DNA of 64,000 bases, taken from contig FQWG01000001.1 in assembly GCA_900129595.1 (NCBI GenBank), positions 496,001 to 560,000 of the forward strand. Reading direction: 5' to 3'. Under the pieces are notes generated by a model. The model was not told where the DNA came from. It saw nothing but the letters and a program-made list of their open reading frames with translations, and did not search any database. Positions 26,752 to 36,534 of this stretch are shown in pieces. Source of the DNA: Flavobacterium frigidimaris (GTDB lineage Bacteria > Bacteroidota > Bacteroidia > Flavobacteriales > Flavobacteriaceae). The position numbers were made by a program, and so were the translations under genes. Each line of letters begins with the position of its first letter. The stretch's first letter is position 1.

Positions 26752-27858
26752 ATGACATCGGAAATCATTTATAAATACCTTTCTAATGAAGCTTCAGAAC
26801 AAGAAGTTCAAATACTGTTTGAATGGATTGAAGCATCAGAAGAAAACAAAGAATACTTTATTACCTTAAAGAAAACCTGGGCATTAACTGCGCTTTCTGA
26901 TACTATTTCGGGGGAATCTGTTCCGGTACTTTCAATTCGTCCAAAAAACAAAGTACTTCATTATCTCAAATATGCTGCTGTATTTGTGGTCCTTATCGGG
27001 TTGAGCAAATTAGCTTTTAATTGGAGTCAAAAAACTGCATCATCAAAAGAGATTGTTTTGGAATGGGCAGATGGCCGTTCTGAATATCTTACAAAAGACA
27101 ATCAAACGAAATTAGTGCTTGATGATAATAAAAAAGTAATTGCCAAGAAATTCGCAAATCAGATCATATATTTCGGAAAAGTTCAGGACCATGAAGTCGT
27201 TTACAATACACTTAAAGTGCCGTACGGAAAAAGATTCAAATTGACGCTTTCTGACGGAACTGTTGTGAGTTTAAATTCAGGAACTACCTTAAAATATCCG
27301 GAGCAATTTGGCATCAACGGAAAAAGAAATGTTTACCTGACCGGAGAAGCTTTTTTTGAAGTCGCCAAAGACAAACAACATCCTTTTATTGTCAATGCCA
27401 ATCAGGTCGATGTTGAAGTTTTGGGAACGAAATTTAATATAAGTGCTTATCCTGAAAACCCAACGGTCAACAGTACTTTGGTCGAAGGAAGTATTCAGAT
27501 GTATGAAGCCGACAACAAACAAAATGTTATTTTGCTAAAACCCAATCAAATGGCAACCTGGCAAAACAATTCTAAAAAAATAACCACAAAAGAAGTTGAC
27601 CCTGCCTTCTACTCTGCCTGGACAAAAGGTGAACTTGCTTTTAAAGATACTCCATTTTCTACCATCGCTAAAATCATTCAGCGTACCTACGACGTCGAAA
27701 TTATCAATGAAAATGCTGTTTTGGCCAAACAGAATTTTACCGGTACTATTAAAATTAGCGAATCCAGTGTCGAAAACATTTTAGAACTTCTAAAACGTGA
27801 CACGCCATTTAATTATTCCGTTAAAGGAAATACAATAACCATTACCAATCTTCCATAA
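26752..27858 (+). CDS. FecR family anti-sigma factor
   Basis: The open frame begins with a TTG at 26704, but the ATG at 26752 (MTSEIIYKYLSNEASEQEV) matches the normal start of the family; 368 residues. A cytoplasmic sigma-binding region (1-65, with WIEASEENKEYF) is followed by a single membrane helix (about 67-88, LKYAAVFVVLIGLSKLAF). The periplasmic FecR domain carries LKVPYGKRFKLTLSDGT and NVYLTGEAFFEVAKD, and a DUF4974-type domain ends the protein (FKDTPFSTIAKIIQRTYDVE). It receives the signal from the STN domain of the neighbouring SusC and controls the sigma factor upstream. Confidence 0.93.
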   Translation: MTSEIIYKYLSNEASEQEVQILFEWIEASEENKEYFITLKKTWALTALSDTISGESVPVLSIRPKNKVLHYLKYAAVFVVLIGLSKLAFNWSQKTASSKEIVLEWADGRSEYLTKDNQTKLVLDDNKKVIAKKFANQIIYFGKVQDHEVVYNTLKVPYGKRFKLTLSDGTVVSLNSGTTLKYPEQFGINGKRNVYLTGEAFFEVAKDKQHPFIVNANQVDVEVLGTKFNISAYPENPTVNSTLVEGSIQMYEADNKQNVILLKPNQMATWQNNSKKITTKEVDPAFYSAWTKGELAFKDTPFSTIAKIIQRTYDVEIINENAVLAKQNFTGTIKISESSVENILELLKRDTPFNYSVKGNTITITNLP

Positions 27859-27868
27859 CTAAATAAAC

Positions 27869-30800
27869 ATGACTTTTACGATACACGATTTAAGGAAAAT
27901 TCTATTTTTCCTAGCCTTGCTTTTATCCAGTTTTAAAGGTTTTTCTCAGAATAAAAACATCACTTTACAGCTCAAAAACAAACCTATTAGTTTGATTATT
28001 AAAGCCATTGAAGAACAAACCGATTTTAGGATTATTTATAACGCCCGAAAAATTGATGCTGAGCAACTAGCAGATATTAATGTTCAGAATGTGACTTTAG
28101 AAACTGCTTTAACGCAATTATTTGCCGGTAAAAACATTTCGTTTTACATCCAGAAAAAACAGGTTTTATTAACGAACGCTGCTCCTGCACTTCCAAACGC
28201 TGTTTTAGCTGAAAGCGAAAGACTGATAAAAGGAACTGTTTTAAATGCTAAGGATAAATCGCCTCTTCCGGGCGTTACAGTTTTGGTAAAAGGTACCGGA
28301 ATGGGTGCTATTACAGATGCAAACGGAAAATTTGTGTACAAACTAAAAGGCAATGACATTAAAAATATTGTTCTTGAAATTCAGTATTTAGGAATGCAGC
28401 CTCAAACGACAAGAGTTGAAAATAAAACTGAATTTACTTTTTATCTTGAAGAATTTACAGACGAATTAAATCCGGTTGTAATTACTTCTTCTTATGGAAC
28501 TACTAAACTAAAAGAAGAGATTGTAGGGAGTATTTCTACATTAAATGCTAAAGATATAGCTGTAGAACAAGCTTCAGAAAGTATCGACAAAATGATTACC
28601 GGACAAATTGCCGGTGTAATGGTCGAAAATACTTCTGGTATTGGGGGTCCTGTAAAAATTAATATTCGTGGGCAGGGAACTTTATCATCTTTAACCGGAG
28701 CAAAAACCGGAACTTCTACACAGCCGTTAATTATTATTGATGGTGTTGTAATGAGTGAAGAATATGCGATTGATGCCATCTCTTTTAATGGAAGCGGTGA
28801 TACTTCTGAAGATTTAGCCAACCCGCTAATGAAAATTGCTCCTGAGAATATTGAGACGATATCCGTTTTAAAAGATGCTGCTGCCGTGGGTATTTATGGT
28901 GCTGACGGTGCAAATGGCGTAATTTTAATTACGACAAAAAAAGGAAAAAAAGGAAAAACACAATTTGGTTTCTCTAACCAATTGGGAATTTCTTCTGCTA
29001 TTAACAGAATTAAATATCTAAGTGGAGAACAATTTACTGAACTTAGAAATGATTACATGAAAAATACCACAACAGGGTATACTCCTGTTGCTTATAATGG
29101 TATAAATACAGATTGGTTCGAGGTTTTAAACAGAAGCGGAATATATAACAAATACAATTTTAATGTTTCGGGATCGACTTCAAAATTCTCCTATCGTACG
29201 AACGTAAGTTATTTAAAAATTGATGAACCTCAACTAGGCAATGATACCAAACAATTAAACGCAGGAATTAATCTGGGATTCAATTCAGGGAAATGGAGTG
29301 CCAACTTAATGCTGAATCCAAGTTACGTACAAAAAGATGCCCCAAATATCTTTTCTAGTTTTGCTTATTTGCCAACTCTCGCAGTTTACAATGCAGACGG
29401 TTCTTATGCAGATTTGGGAGTAAGCGGTATTACAAGAGGAAATCCGCTGGCTGCTATTGAACAAAATAAAAATCAGTCGCAGACATTTGGCATTCTCGGA
29501 AGTTTAAATTTATCGTATCAGCTTAGTAAGGCTATAAAATTTTCGACACTTTTCGGAATGGATTATACGGATAAAGAGCAGGATCGCTATTTTTCTGCTG
29601 CAAATGAAAGTGGTCAGTTTAATGGATCTTTTACTCTTAACGGAATTTTGTATCCTGCATGGGGACGCCGAATTCTCAATCAACGAAATTCGACAAAATG
29701 GAACTGGCAGGGACAAGTTTTATTTAATAAACAATTAAACGAAAATCATGAAATTGATGGTGTCGCAGGTTTTGAATTATCTGAAGATAAAACAGATTTT
29801 AATTTTAAATCCGGAGTAGGATTTGTCAATCCGGATCAAATTAATAAAATCAGTGATGCTGTCAGAGATGATAATCCTGCAACTCCTTTGGTTGATGAAT
29901 CTAAAGCCGGACAGAGTTCCAGAGGTGAAATTAGCTATAATTCGAGAGTTTCATTTCTATCTCAGGTGAATTATAACTATAAAAAACGTTATTATGTTTT
30001 AGCTAATTTAAGACGTGACGAAAGCTCTGTTTTTGGAGATGATACAAACGTTGCTCTTAATGGCGGCGCAGGTTTGAGCTGGATTACAAGCAATGAAAAT
30101 TTCTTACAGTCAAATACATGGATTGATTTTCTAAAATTTAAAGTGAGTTACGGTTCTACAGGAAATTCAAGAATTGGTTCTTACAGAGCAAAAGGTTTAT
30201 ATAATATTAGCCAAAACGATTATAACGGGTATATCGGAGCAACGACCGGTGCTGCTCCAAACGGGAATTTAAGCTGGGAAAAAAACACAAAATTTAATGT
30301 TGGTTTTGATTTTAATATTTTTAAACGAATCGAATTGACTTTAGAATATTACTATGACAACAAAACCGATTTAATTACAACAAGAGATATCCCAACAGAA
30401 ACAGGATATAATTCTGTTCAGTTAAACGCCTCAAGCATGTATAATAAAGGTTTTGAATTGACTACCAGAATTAAATGGATAAAAAGTAATGCTTTTAAAT
30501 GGACAACAACATTCAATATTTCTACTGTCGAAAGTAAAGTAACCAATCTAAAAGGTTTAGGAAGTGATTACGCTTTAGGAAATATTGCCTTAGCACAAAA
30601 AATAGGCTATAGCACAACTACTTTATGGGGAATAAAATGGGTTGGAGTTGATCCCGCTACAGGTAGAGATCTTGTAGAAAAGGATGGGAAAATATACGAT
30701 ACCAAAACGTATAATGATTCTCATACTGTTGCAGACTGGGTACCAATTGGTGACACACAGGCAGATGCCTACGGAGGTTTTTTTAACAGTTTTACATTTT

Positions 30801-31225
30801 ATAATAATCTAACCTTATCTGTAAGAGGTGATTTTCAACTAGGAGGCGATGTCTTTGTTGGTGATGTTTATATCGACAAGTATTCTAATACGTTAAATAG
30901 AAATCTTTCTGTAAATGCGTACGATTACTGGAGAAATCCGGGTGATAATGTTTCACAGTCAGCAGTAACATCTTCACCTATTATTCCTAATTTAAGTAAG
31001 TACATATATGATGGTACTTATGTCCGAATCAGCAATATTAATTTAAGTTATAATGTACCCCTAAAAAATACTTTTCTGGATGCTCTGTCTGTTTTTGCAG
31101 ATGCTTCGAATGTGGCATATTGGTATAAGGAAAAAAGTCCAAAAGGAATGAACGGAATACGAGAATACAGTTTTATATATCCCCAGGCCAGAACAATCTC
31201 GCTGGGAGTTAATGCTAAATTTTAA
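27869..31225 (+). CDS. STN-domain SusC/RagA-type TonB-dependent transducer-transporter
   Basis: This 1118-residue protein starts 10 bp after the FecR gene. Signal peptide to about residue 27 (ending KGFSQ), then an STN signalling domain (LKNKPISLIIKAIEEQTDFR, about 35-98), a carboxypeptidase-regulatory-like domain (IKGTVLNAKDKSPLPGVTV, about 118-205), the plug (TGQIAGVMVE, INIRGQGTL, VLKDAAAVGIYGADGANG) and a large barrel ending ARTISLGVNAKF. The STN domain contacts FecR and makes this a regulated importer. The plug contains SLTGAKTGTSTQPLIIIDG. No glycosidase is nearby, so the cargo may not be a polysaccharide. Confidence 0.94.
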   Translation: MTFTIHDLRKILFFLALLLSSFKGFSQNKNITLQLKNKPISLIIKAIEEQTDFRIIYNARKIDAEQLADINVQNVTLETALTQLFAGKNISFYIQKKQVLLTNAAPALPNAVLAESERLIKGTVLNAKDKSPLPGVTVLVKGTGMGAITDANGKFVYKLKGNDIKNIVLEIQYLGMQPQTTRVENKTEFTFYLEEFTDELNPVVITSSYGTTKLKEEIVGSISTLNAKDIAVEQASESIDKMITGQIAGVMVENTSGIGGPVKINIRGQGTLSSLTGAKTGTSTQPLIIIDGVVMSEEYAIDAISFNGSGDTSEDLANPLMKIAPENIETISVLKDAAAVGIYGADGANGVILITTKKGKKGKTQFGFSNQLGISSAINRIKYLSGEQFTELRNDYMKNTTTGYTPVAYNGINTDWFEVLNRSGIYNKYNFNVSGSTSKFSYRTNVSYLKIDEPQLGNDTKQLNAGINLGFNSGKWSANLMLNPSYVQKDAPNIFSSFAYLPTLAVYNADGSYADLGVSGITRGNPLAAIEQNKNQSQTFGILGSLNLSYQLSKAIKFSTLFGMDYTDKEQDRYFSAANESGQFNGSFTLNGILYPAWGRRILNQRNSTKWNWQGQVLFNKQLNENHEIDGVAGFELSEDKTDFNFKSGVGFVNPDQINKISDAVRDDNPATPLVDESKAGQSSRGEISYNSRVSFLSQVNYNYKKRYYVLANLRRDESSVFGDDTNVALNGGAGLSWITSNENFLQSNTWIDFLKFKVSYGSTGNSRIGSYRAKGLYNISQNDYNGYIGATTGAAPNGNLSWEKNTKFNVGFDFNIFKRIELTLEYYYDNKTDLITTRDIPTETGYNSVQLNASSMYNKGFELTTRIKWIKSNAFKWTTTFNISTVESKVTNLKGLGSDYALGNIALAQKIGYSTTTLWGIKWVGVDPATGRDLVEKDGKIYDTKTYNDSHTVADWVPIGDTQADAYGGFFNSFTFYNNLTLSVRGDFQLGGDVFVGDVYIDKYSNTLNRNLSVNAYDYWRNPGDNVSQSAVTSSPIIPNLSKYIYDGTYVRISNINLSYNVPLKNTFLDALSVFADASNVAYWYKEKSPKGMNGIREYSFIYPQARTISLGVNAKF

Positions 31226-31229
31226 AGAA

Positions 31230-32687
31230 ATGAAATATTCAAAATACATCACACTTTTTTTCCTGATATTCTCACTACAAAGCTGCAGTGATTTCTTAGA
31301 ACAGGAACCCGGAACTCAAACCTCTGTCGATGAGCTTTTGCAAAACAAGCAAGGAGTAGTAACTGCTTTAACCGGACTTTATACGGAGCTTGAAGCTAAT
31401 GTAAAAGATGAACGATTTGCTGTTTATGCTGATTTGCAAGGAGGAAATTTAAAATTTACCCCAACGGCTTCCGGAAGCAGCAGAGGGCAAATTTCTCCAT
31501 CAGGGAATATTGAGCAGGTTTATTCTTTTGATGATCTGGCGCTTACCAGTAATTACAAATCATTTTATGACGGAAGTTATGATATCATCAATCAGGCTAA
31601 TTTAATTTTAGAATATACTCCCGCCCTAACCGATGCGACTGACGAAGAAAAGAAACAAATTAAAGCAGAAGCATTGACCATAAGAGCTTATGCACATTTT
31701 CTTTTATCACAGGTGTACAGCCAAAATTATAGTTATACCTCAGATGCTTCTCATTTAGGGATTGTTTACAACACAAAATCAATAAAAGCAGGAATAGAAT
31801 ATCCCGAAAGAGAAACTGTAGCCAATACGTATAATTTAATTATAACCGATCTAAAAACAGCAATTGACAATTACTCTGTTTTGGTACTTTCAGGTCCCGT
31901 TTACTCTTACTTCAACGTTAACAGTGCAAAAGCGCTGCTTGCCAGAGTTTATCTGCAAAAAAATGACTGGACAAATGCTTACGAAACTGCAAATGATGTC
32001 ATCACAAATTCCGGGATTAGGTTAACAGAAAAAGAAAATTACCTTGCAGAATGGGCAAAAACAGATCTTCCGGTTTCTGAAATTTTATTAGAATTTTCGA
32101 TTCCAAGAAATTCAGAAGGTATTGCCGGCAATTCTATGTCAAGTTATTTTGGATATACTTCGGCAACCAGTTATAATAAATATGTTGCTTCTGATGATTT
32201 GGTTACTCTTTATGAAAATACAGATTTAAGAAAACAACTATTTCTTACACAATCACTTCAAACATTAGTGAATGGCGTTCTTACGCCTGTGAGCTACAAC
32301 TTTACTAAAAAATTCCAAAATAATGCCGGTTATGTAGCTTTTAGATTAAGCGAAATGTACTTAATCCGTGCCAAAGCAGCTTTTGAAACCAATAAACCAG
32401 ATGAAGCAATGGCAGATATCAATAGTATTCGCGCCCGTGCAAATGCGACTTTGCTAACCAATACAGCCAATCTTAAAGAAAATATTCTTTTAGAAAGAAG
32501 AAAAGAACTTTGTTTTGAAGGCCATTTATTCTTTGATCTCGTACGCAATCATAAAAATATTTCCAGAAATGACGGTTGTATTTCTACTAGTTGCAGTGTG
32601 GCATATCCTTCTTTAAAATTTGTTCTCCCAATACCAACATTCAACACTAATCTTAACCCTAACTTACAACAAAATGACTCGTATTAA
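31230..32687 (+). CDS. SusD/RagB family lipoprotein
   Basis: An in-frame ATG at 31212 overlaps the transporter gene. The ATG at 31230 gives the proper lipoprotein signal MKYSKYITLFFLIFSLQSC (Cys19) and 485 residues. SusD features: SDFLEQEPGTQTSVDELLQ after the cysteine, TIRAYAHFLLSQVYSQNYS, FRLSEMYLIRAKAAFETN and ILLERRKELCFEGHLFFDLVR near the C-terminus. It is the surface-exposed partner of the preceding transporter. Its last codons overlap the next gene by 14 bp, which suggests translational coupling. Confidence 0.93.
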   Translation: MKYSKYITLFFLIFSLQSCSDFLEQEPGTQTSVDELLQNKQGVVTALTGLYTELEANVKDERFAVYADLQGGNLKFTPTASGSSRGQISPSGNIEQVYSFDDLALTSNYKSFYDGSYDIINQANLILEYTPALTDATDEEKKQIKAEALTIRAYAHFLLSQVYSQNYSYTSDASHLGIVYNTKSIKAGIEYPERETVANTYNLIITDLKTAIDNYSVLVLSGPVYSYFNVNSAKALLARVYLQKNDWTNAYETANDVITNSGIRLTEKENYLAEWAKTDLPVSEILLEFSIPRNSEGIAGNSMSSYFGYTSATSYNKYVASDDLVTLYENTDLRKQLFLTQSLQTLVNGVLTPVSYNFTKKFQNNAGYVAFRLSEMYLIRAKAAFETNKPDEAMADINSIRARANATLLTNTANLKENILLERRKELCFEGHLFFDLVRNHKNISRNDGCISTSCSVAYPSLKFVLPIPTFNTNLNPNLQQNDSY

Positions 32688-34137
32688 GATATTTAGCATA
32701 TTGTTTATAGCTCTATTAATAACTTCTTGCTCCAAAGACGATTATAAATTAGGTTCTGAGATAGATCCTTTTTTAAGGTTTAATTTTTTGGCAAAAGATA
32801 ACGTGCCTTTAGAATATCCTGCTGTAAACGGAAGTCTGGCACCTCAATCTACTTATGTAAACAGCTCTGTAAAAACGTTAAAAGTTCCGGTTGCCTTAAC
32901 AACCCGTAATCTTAAAAGTGCTGTAACGGCCAATTTTAGTGCAGTTTCATCGACTGGCGATAACGAAAGCTTTACAGTAAACCCGGTCAGTCAATTAGTA
33001 TTTGAAGGAAACAAAGTAACGGATACCATTTTTGTTTCTTTTGATAAAAGATGGACGGACAATCAAAGTATCACTTTAAAATTAGAAACGGTATCTGATC
33101 CTGCAGTTCATATCGGAAACCTGAATACAGAATATCCAAATGATACTTTCAAAATTGATTTAGGTGAAATTAAAACCAATTATACTTTTCCGGTTAATCA
33201 ATATGTAATACAAGGCGTAGTTGGCGAGACAATCGATTTTAAAGTAAATTTCCCTAACGGCTTTTTTCCTTCTGAAATAGAGAATGCATCAATTTTTAAA
33301 TTTCAAAATGGTTTCGAATACGCGCTTACTCATGATGATTATGGAGATAACAGAAGTTCTGTAACTTATCATTTGACATTGCTGGAAGATCTTCAGAATG
33401 ATGATGCGCGTTATGAGTCAAAAATAACCTTAGTAAATATTCCAAATTACAATGCAACCGGAAGCCTTAATTTAACAATTGTAAAACCGACAAAATCACC
33501 AAGAGATCTACAGGCAAATCCTGCATCAAAATTTACAGATCCTACCAATGCATTTTATTTAACTTATGGTGAACATTGGTTTAACAACAATAACACTTGT
33601 ACATGGCAGACTTTTAATGCTTTAACCTTTCCTGTTGTGGTAACAAAGGACAATGAGAATGCTATACTTTACAGCGACAAAGGAACAGCAAATCCTAATG
33701 ACGATGTGTATCACGATGCCTTTAAAATTGGATTTAATGTTGCCACCGGAACAAATACAGTAAACTCTTTTGGTTTAAAAAGATGGTTTTCTAACGAAAG
33801 TGCATCTGCTGCTATTTCTCCGGGATTTAATATTACTTCTGCTTTAGAATTTTTTCCTGAAAACGGAAACAGCAAAACGCAGGGAACCGTATTGGTGATT
33901 CCACAAGATTTAACTATTGGGTCCAGCGCATCAAATACTCATATTATTGCTATTTCAGGCGAAGGAACTTACAAGGAAATCAGTGCCGGTTTATTTGAGA
34001 TTTCATTTGAGTTAAAACTAACAAACGATAAACTATTTGGAGGAACCGTTTCGACACAATACAGAATGTATAACAACAGGGTTTATCCAAAACCAGCGGC
34101 TTTAAATATTCCGTGTCCTAAAGAAGTTACGCTTTAA
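32674..34137 (+). CDS. SusE-position surface lipoprotein, family not recognised
   Basis: The start at 32674 is chosen over the upstream in-frame start at 32620, since MTRIKIFSILFIALLITSC is a lipoprotein signal (Cys19); 487 residues. After SKDDYKLGSEIDP come beta-sandwich segments with the pattern of BT_3987/DUF1735-like or DUF4843-like domains (LKVPVALTTRNLKS, DTIFVSFDKRWTDNQSITLKLE), then about 250 residues I cannot assign (YGEHWFNNNNTCTWQTF, YTEISFEL-like strands). By position behind susD it would be an accessory cargo-binding lipoprotein on the cell surface. It is coupled to susD by a 14-bp overlap. Confidence 0.8.
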   Translation: MTRIKIFSILFIALLITSCSKDDYKLGSEIDPFLRFNFLAKDNVPLEYPAVNGSLAPQSTYVNSSVKTLKVPVALTTRNLKSAVTANFSAVSSTGDNESFTVNPVSQLVFEGNKVTDTIFVSFDKRWTDNQSITLKLETVSDPAVHIGNLNTEYPNDTFKIDLGEIKTNYTFPVNQYVIQGVVGETIDFKVNFPNGFFPSEIENASIFKFQNGFEYALTHDDYGDNRSSVTYHLTLLEDLQNDDARYESKITLVNIPNYNATGSLNLTIVKPTKSPRDLQANPASKFTDPTNAFYLTYGEHWFNNNNTCTWQTFNALTFPVVVTKDNENAILYSDKGTANPNDDVYHDAFKIGFNVATGTNTVNSFGLKRWFSNESASAAISPGFNITSALEFFPENGNSKTQGTVLVIPQDLTIGSSASNTHIIAISGEGTYKEISAGLFEISFELKLTNDKLFGGTVSTQYRMYNNRVYPKPAALNIPCPKEVTL

Positions 34138-34144
34138 AAGTTCT

Positions 34145-34279
34145 CAGTCGCAGTTTTATAATTTCATAAATGACAAAGTTGTAACCTAATTTATTTCTAT
34201 CTTCAAACATAGCCCGTGGTTGAAACCACGGGCTATGTTTGACAAGTTTACAAGTAAAAAAAAACGCAAACTGCGACTG
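34145..34279. repeat. nested inverted-repeat element with perfect 16-bp hairpin
   Basis: Outer arms CAGTCGCAGTTT (34145-34156) and AAACTGCGACTG (34268-34279) are perfect. In the middle AAACATAGCCCGTGGT (34205-34220) pairs perfectly with ACCACGGGCTATGTTT (34225-34240) around a TGAA tetraloop. It lies between the lipoprotein and peroxidase genes and could act as a terminator-like barrier or processing site. Confidence 0.8.
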
Positions 34280-34312
34280 AAACCTGAAACAAATCAAACA
34301 AAAACAAAAAAA

Positions 34313-35455
34313 TTGAAAAAACTAATCGTCCCTCTCCTATTCCTCGTGAGTTTAACGGCCTACAAAACCGTTGAACAGCCTGATTACATAGACATTCAGG
34401 AATTACGAAAACTATATTCCGGCGGTGATGTTACAAAATGGCCCGCAGCAGCATTACACGAAAATGTCGATAAAGCTACATTTCAGGATATTGGCGTGCT
34501 TCCTCCCGTTCCCTATCCGGATTATAATCCGTATTCGAAGGAAAAAGAAAGTCTGGGCAAAATATTGTTCTTTGATCCAAGATTATCCGTTAGCGGACAA
34601 ATTGCCTGTGCATCGTGCCACAATCCTGAATTGGGCTGGACAGATAATTTAACACGCTCCTTTGGTCATGATCGCCAAACCGGAAAACGCAATTCGATGA
34701 CGATTCTTAACTCGGCCTATGCCACCTCTTTATTCTGGGACGGTCGTGCTTCAAGTCTCGAAGATCAGGCACAATTTCCGATTGGTGATCCTCTTGAAAT
34801 GAATGAAAAACTGACAATTGCCGTTGATAAAATCGCTAAAATTAAAGGATACAAACCGCTGTTTGAGGCCGCTTTTGGAGACAAAAAAGTAAATCTGCAA
34901 AGAATACAATATGCCATTGCAACTTTTGAAAGATCGATCAATAGTCCGAAAAGCAAATTTGATAATTTCGTTAGCGGAAAATCGGAAGCATTTACCGATT
35001 CGCAGGTAAAAGGCCTGCATTTGTTCCGAACGAAAGCGCAATGCATCAATTGTCATAATACGCCTTATTTCAGCGACAATCAGTTTCATAATGACGGACA
35101 AACTTTATTTGGTACCAAAAATGAAGATTTCGGACGGTATAATGTTACTAAAGACGTAAAAGACATTGGTAAATTCAGAACACCAACATTGCGTGAAGTA
35201 GCCAATACTAAACCCTGGATGCATCACGGACATTTTCCTACTTTACTGGATGTTGTAGAATTATACAATTTAGGAAACCCTTCTCCTGTTCAGAAAAAAT
35301 ATCTGGGAACGGCAAGAGATTCCTTAATTCCAAAAGCTGATCTTATGCTAAAAAAACTGAATTTAAACAAAGAAGAAATCAGCGATCTTTTGGCTTTTAT
35401 AGAAACTTTGAGTACGCCAACACGAAGAATTATAACACCAACAATGCCGAAATAA
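34313..35455 (+). CDS. di-haem cytochrome c peroxidase family protein
   Basis: The frame is open from 34220, but that TTG sits in the loop of the hairpin at 34205-34240. The TTG at 34313 begins a normal signal peptide ((M)KKLIVPLLFLVSLTAY) and is preferred; 380 residues. Two c-type haem sites are present: CASCH (Cys99-His103) and CINCH (Cys244-His248). Conserved blocks are LGKILFFDPRLSVSGQIACA, WDGRASSLEDQAQFPI and FRTPTLREVANTKPWMHHG. The family includes peroxide-reducing enzymes and MauG-type oxidases in the periplasm, and some members sit at metal- or siderophore-uptake loci. Co-location with the sigma/FecR/SusCD genes suggests, but does not prove, a shared role. Confidence 0.88.
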   Translation: MKKLIVPLLFLVSLTAYKTVEQPDYIDIQELRKLYSGGDVTKWPAAALHENVDKATFQDIGVLPPVPYPDYNPYSKEKESLGKILFFDPRLSVSGQIACASCHNPELGWTDNLTRSFGHDRQTGKRNSMTILNSAYATSLFWDGRASSLEDQAQFPIGDPLEMNEKLTIAVDKIAKIKGYKPLFEAAFGDKKVNLQRIQYAIATFERSINSPKSKFDNFVSGKSEAFTDSQVKGLHLFRTKAQCINCHNTPYFSDNQFHNDGQTLFGTKNEDFGRYNVTKDVKDIGKFRTPTLREVANTKPWMHHGHFPTLLDVVELYNLGNPSPVQKKYLGTARDSLIPKADLMLKKLNLNKEEISDLLAFIETLSTPTRRIITPTMPK

Positions 35456-35821
35456 AATGATTTGCAAATTACCCCAAACAGTGTCTAACCTTTGTGGCAT
35501 TTTCATATGAAATGGGCTTTTTTTTTAAATTTTAAACACATAGAAACATAGCTCAAATAAATGTAGAAAGACGTTTCACTACAAATAAATCTCATAGTAC
35601 TTTGTGAAAAAATCATGATTTTCTAAAAGAATCTAAATTGCAGTTTTAAATCTATGTTTCTATGTGTTTAAAAAATTAGGCATTACAATAAGAGAAACTT
35701 TAATCATAATTTACTATCCTTTCATTGAAGTATAAAATAGCTTGTGAATCATAATCCTTCCATCATTTCTTAAATTTGTTTGAAACGAAAGAAGCTTTTT
35801 CTTCTTATAAAAAATACCACC
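35456..35821. other. intergenic gap with weak terminator and inverted repeat
   Basis: Just after the peroxidase gene a short CATTT...AAATG stem (about 35503-35518) is followed by nine T's and may be a terminator. The rest of the gap is mostly the inverted repeat at 35531-35671. No promoter consensus was seen upstream of the VOC gene. Confidence 0.5.
35531..35671. repeat. inverted repeat with about 100-nt spacer
   Basis: TTTAAACACATAGAAACATAG (from 35531) is the inverse complement of CTATGTTTCTATGTGTTTA (35653-35671). The arms are about 19 bp and perfect. It is an intergenic repeat with no coding content. Confidence 0.75.
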
Positions 35822-36472
35822 ATGAAGTTAGCACACATTCAAATTCAATCCAGCGATATACAACAAACTGCCACTTTTTATAAAGACATTCTTGATCTTA
35901 CTATTATAGAAAAAACCAAAGAATCGATTAGCATTCAGGCGGGAGATTCTATTCTAAAATTCGTTGAAAATCCTCAATTTAGTTCTATTTATCATTTTGC
36001 GTTCAATATTCCTGAGAACAAATTAGACGAAGCCATTGATTGGTGTAAAAGCAAAGTAGATTTAATTTTTATTGAAGATCAAAAAGTCATTACCAATTTC
36101 GAAAACTGGAATGCCAATGCGGTTTATTTCTATGATAATAATGGTAATTTATTAGAATTTATTGCCCGTCATGACCTTGATAATGCGCAAACAGAATCAT
36201 TCAGTTCTCAATCAATTCTGAATATTAGTGAAATAGGAATCGTAAATGATAATCCATTAGCATTAGGAAAACAATTGATCAAAGAACACGGTTTAGCATT
36301 CTTTTCTAAAAATGCTAATAGCGAACTTTTTGCTGCCGTTGGTGATGATGAAGGTTTGCTGATTATGGTTAAACCAAATAGAAACTGGTATCCGACGCAA
36401 ACACCTTCTGAAAGTAATAAAACAGCCGTTAGAATTGAAAATAAAGGGAATAAAATAGAATTAAATTTTTAA
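35822..36472 (+). CDS. VOC superfamily (glyoxalase/bleomycin-resistance fold) protein
   Basis: The ATG at 35822 starts MKLAHIQIQSSDIQQTATFY, the normal beginning of a VOC domain; an in-frame TTG at 35780 would add a lysine-rich tail and is not used. The protein has 216 residues. The first VOC module spans about 1-120 (FYKDILDLTIIEK, NAVYFYDNNGNLLEFIARHD with a metal-ligand-type Glu). The second half is a degenerate repeat of the fold (ISEIGIVNDNPLALGKQLIK, EGLLIMVKPNRNWYPT). Function could be a lyase, isomerase, dioxygenase or ligand-binding protein. The tautomerase gene follows 62 bp downstream, and the two may be co-transcribed. Confidence 0.8.
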   Translation: MKLAHIQIQSSDIQQTATFYKDILDLTIIEKTKESISIQAGDSILKFVENPQFSSIYHFAFNIPENKLDEAIDWCKSKVDLIFIEDQKVITNFENWNANAVYFYDNNGNLLEFIARHDLDNAQTESFSSQSILNISEIGIVNDNPLALGKQLIKEHGLAFFSKNANSELFAAVGDDEGLLIMVKPNRNWYPTQTPSESNKTAVRIENKGNKIELNF

Positions 36473-36534
36473 TACGATTCTTATTTCCATCGCTTACTAT
36501 TCCTTATTTTTATAAAAATTTAAATTTCAAAAAA

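Noticed and set aside
34220..34312. Longer N-terminus of the cytochrome c peroxidase
   Set aside because: The start would lie in a hairpin loop of a repeat element and place a basic tail before the signal peptide.
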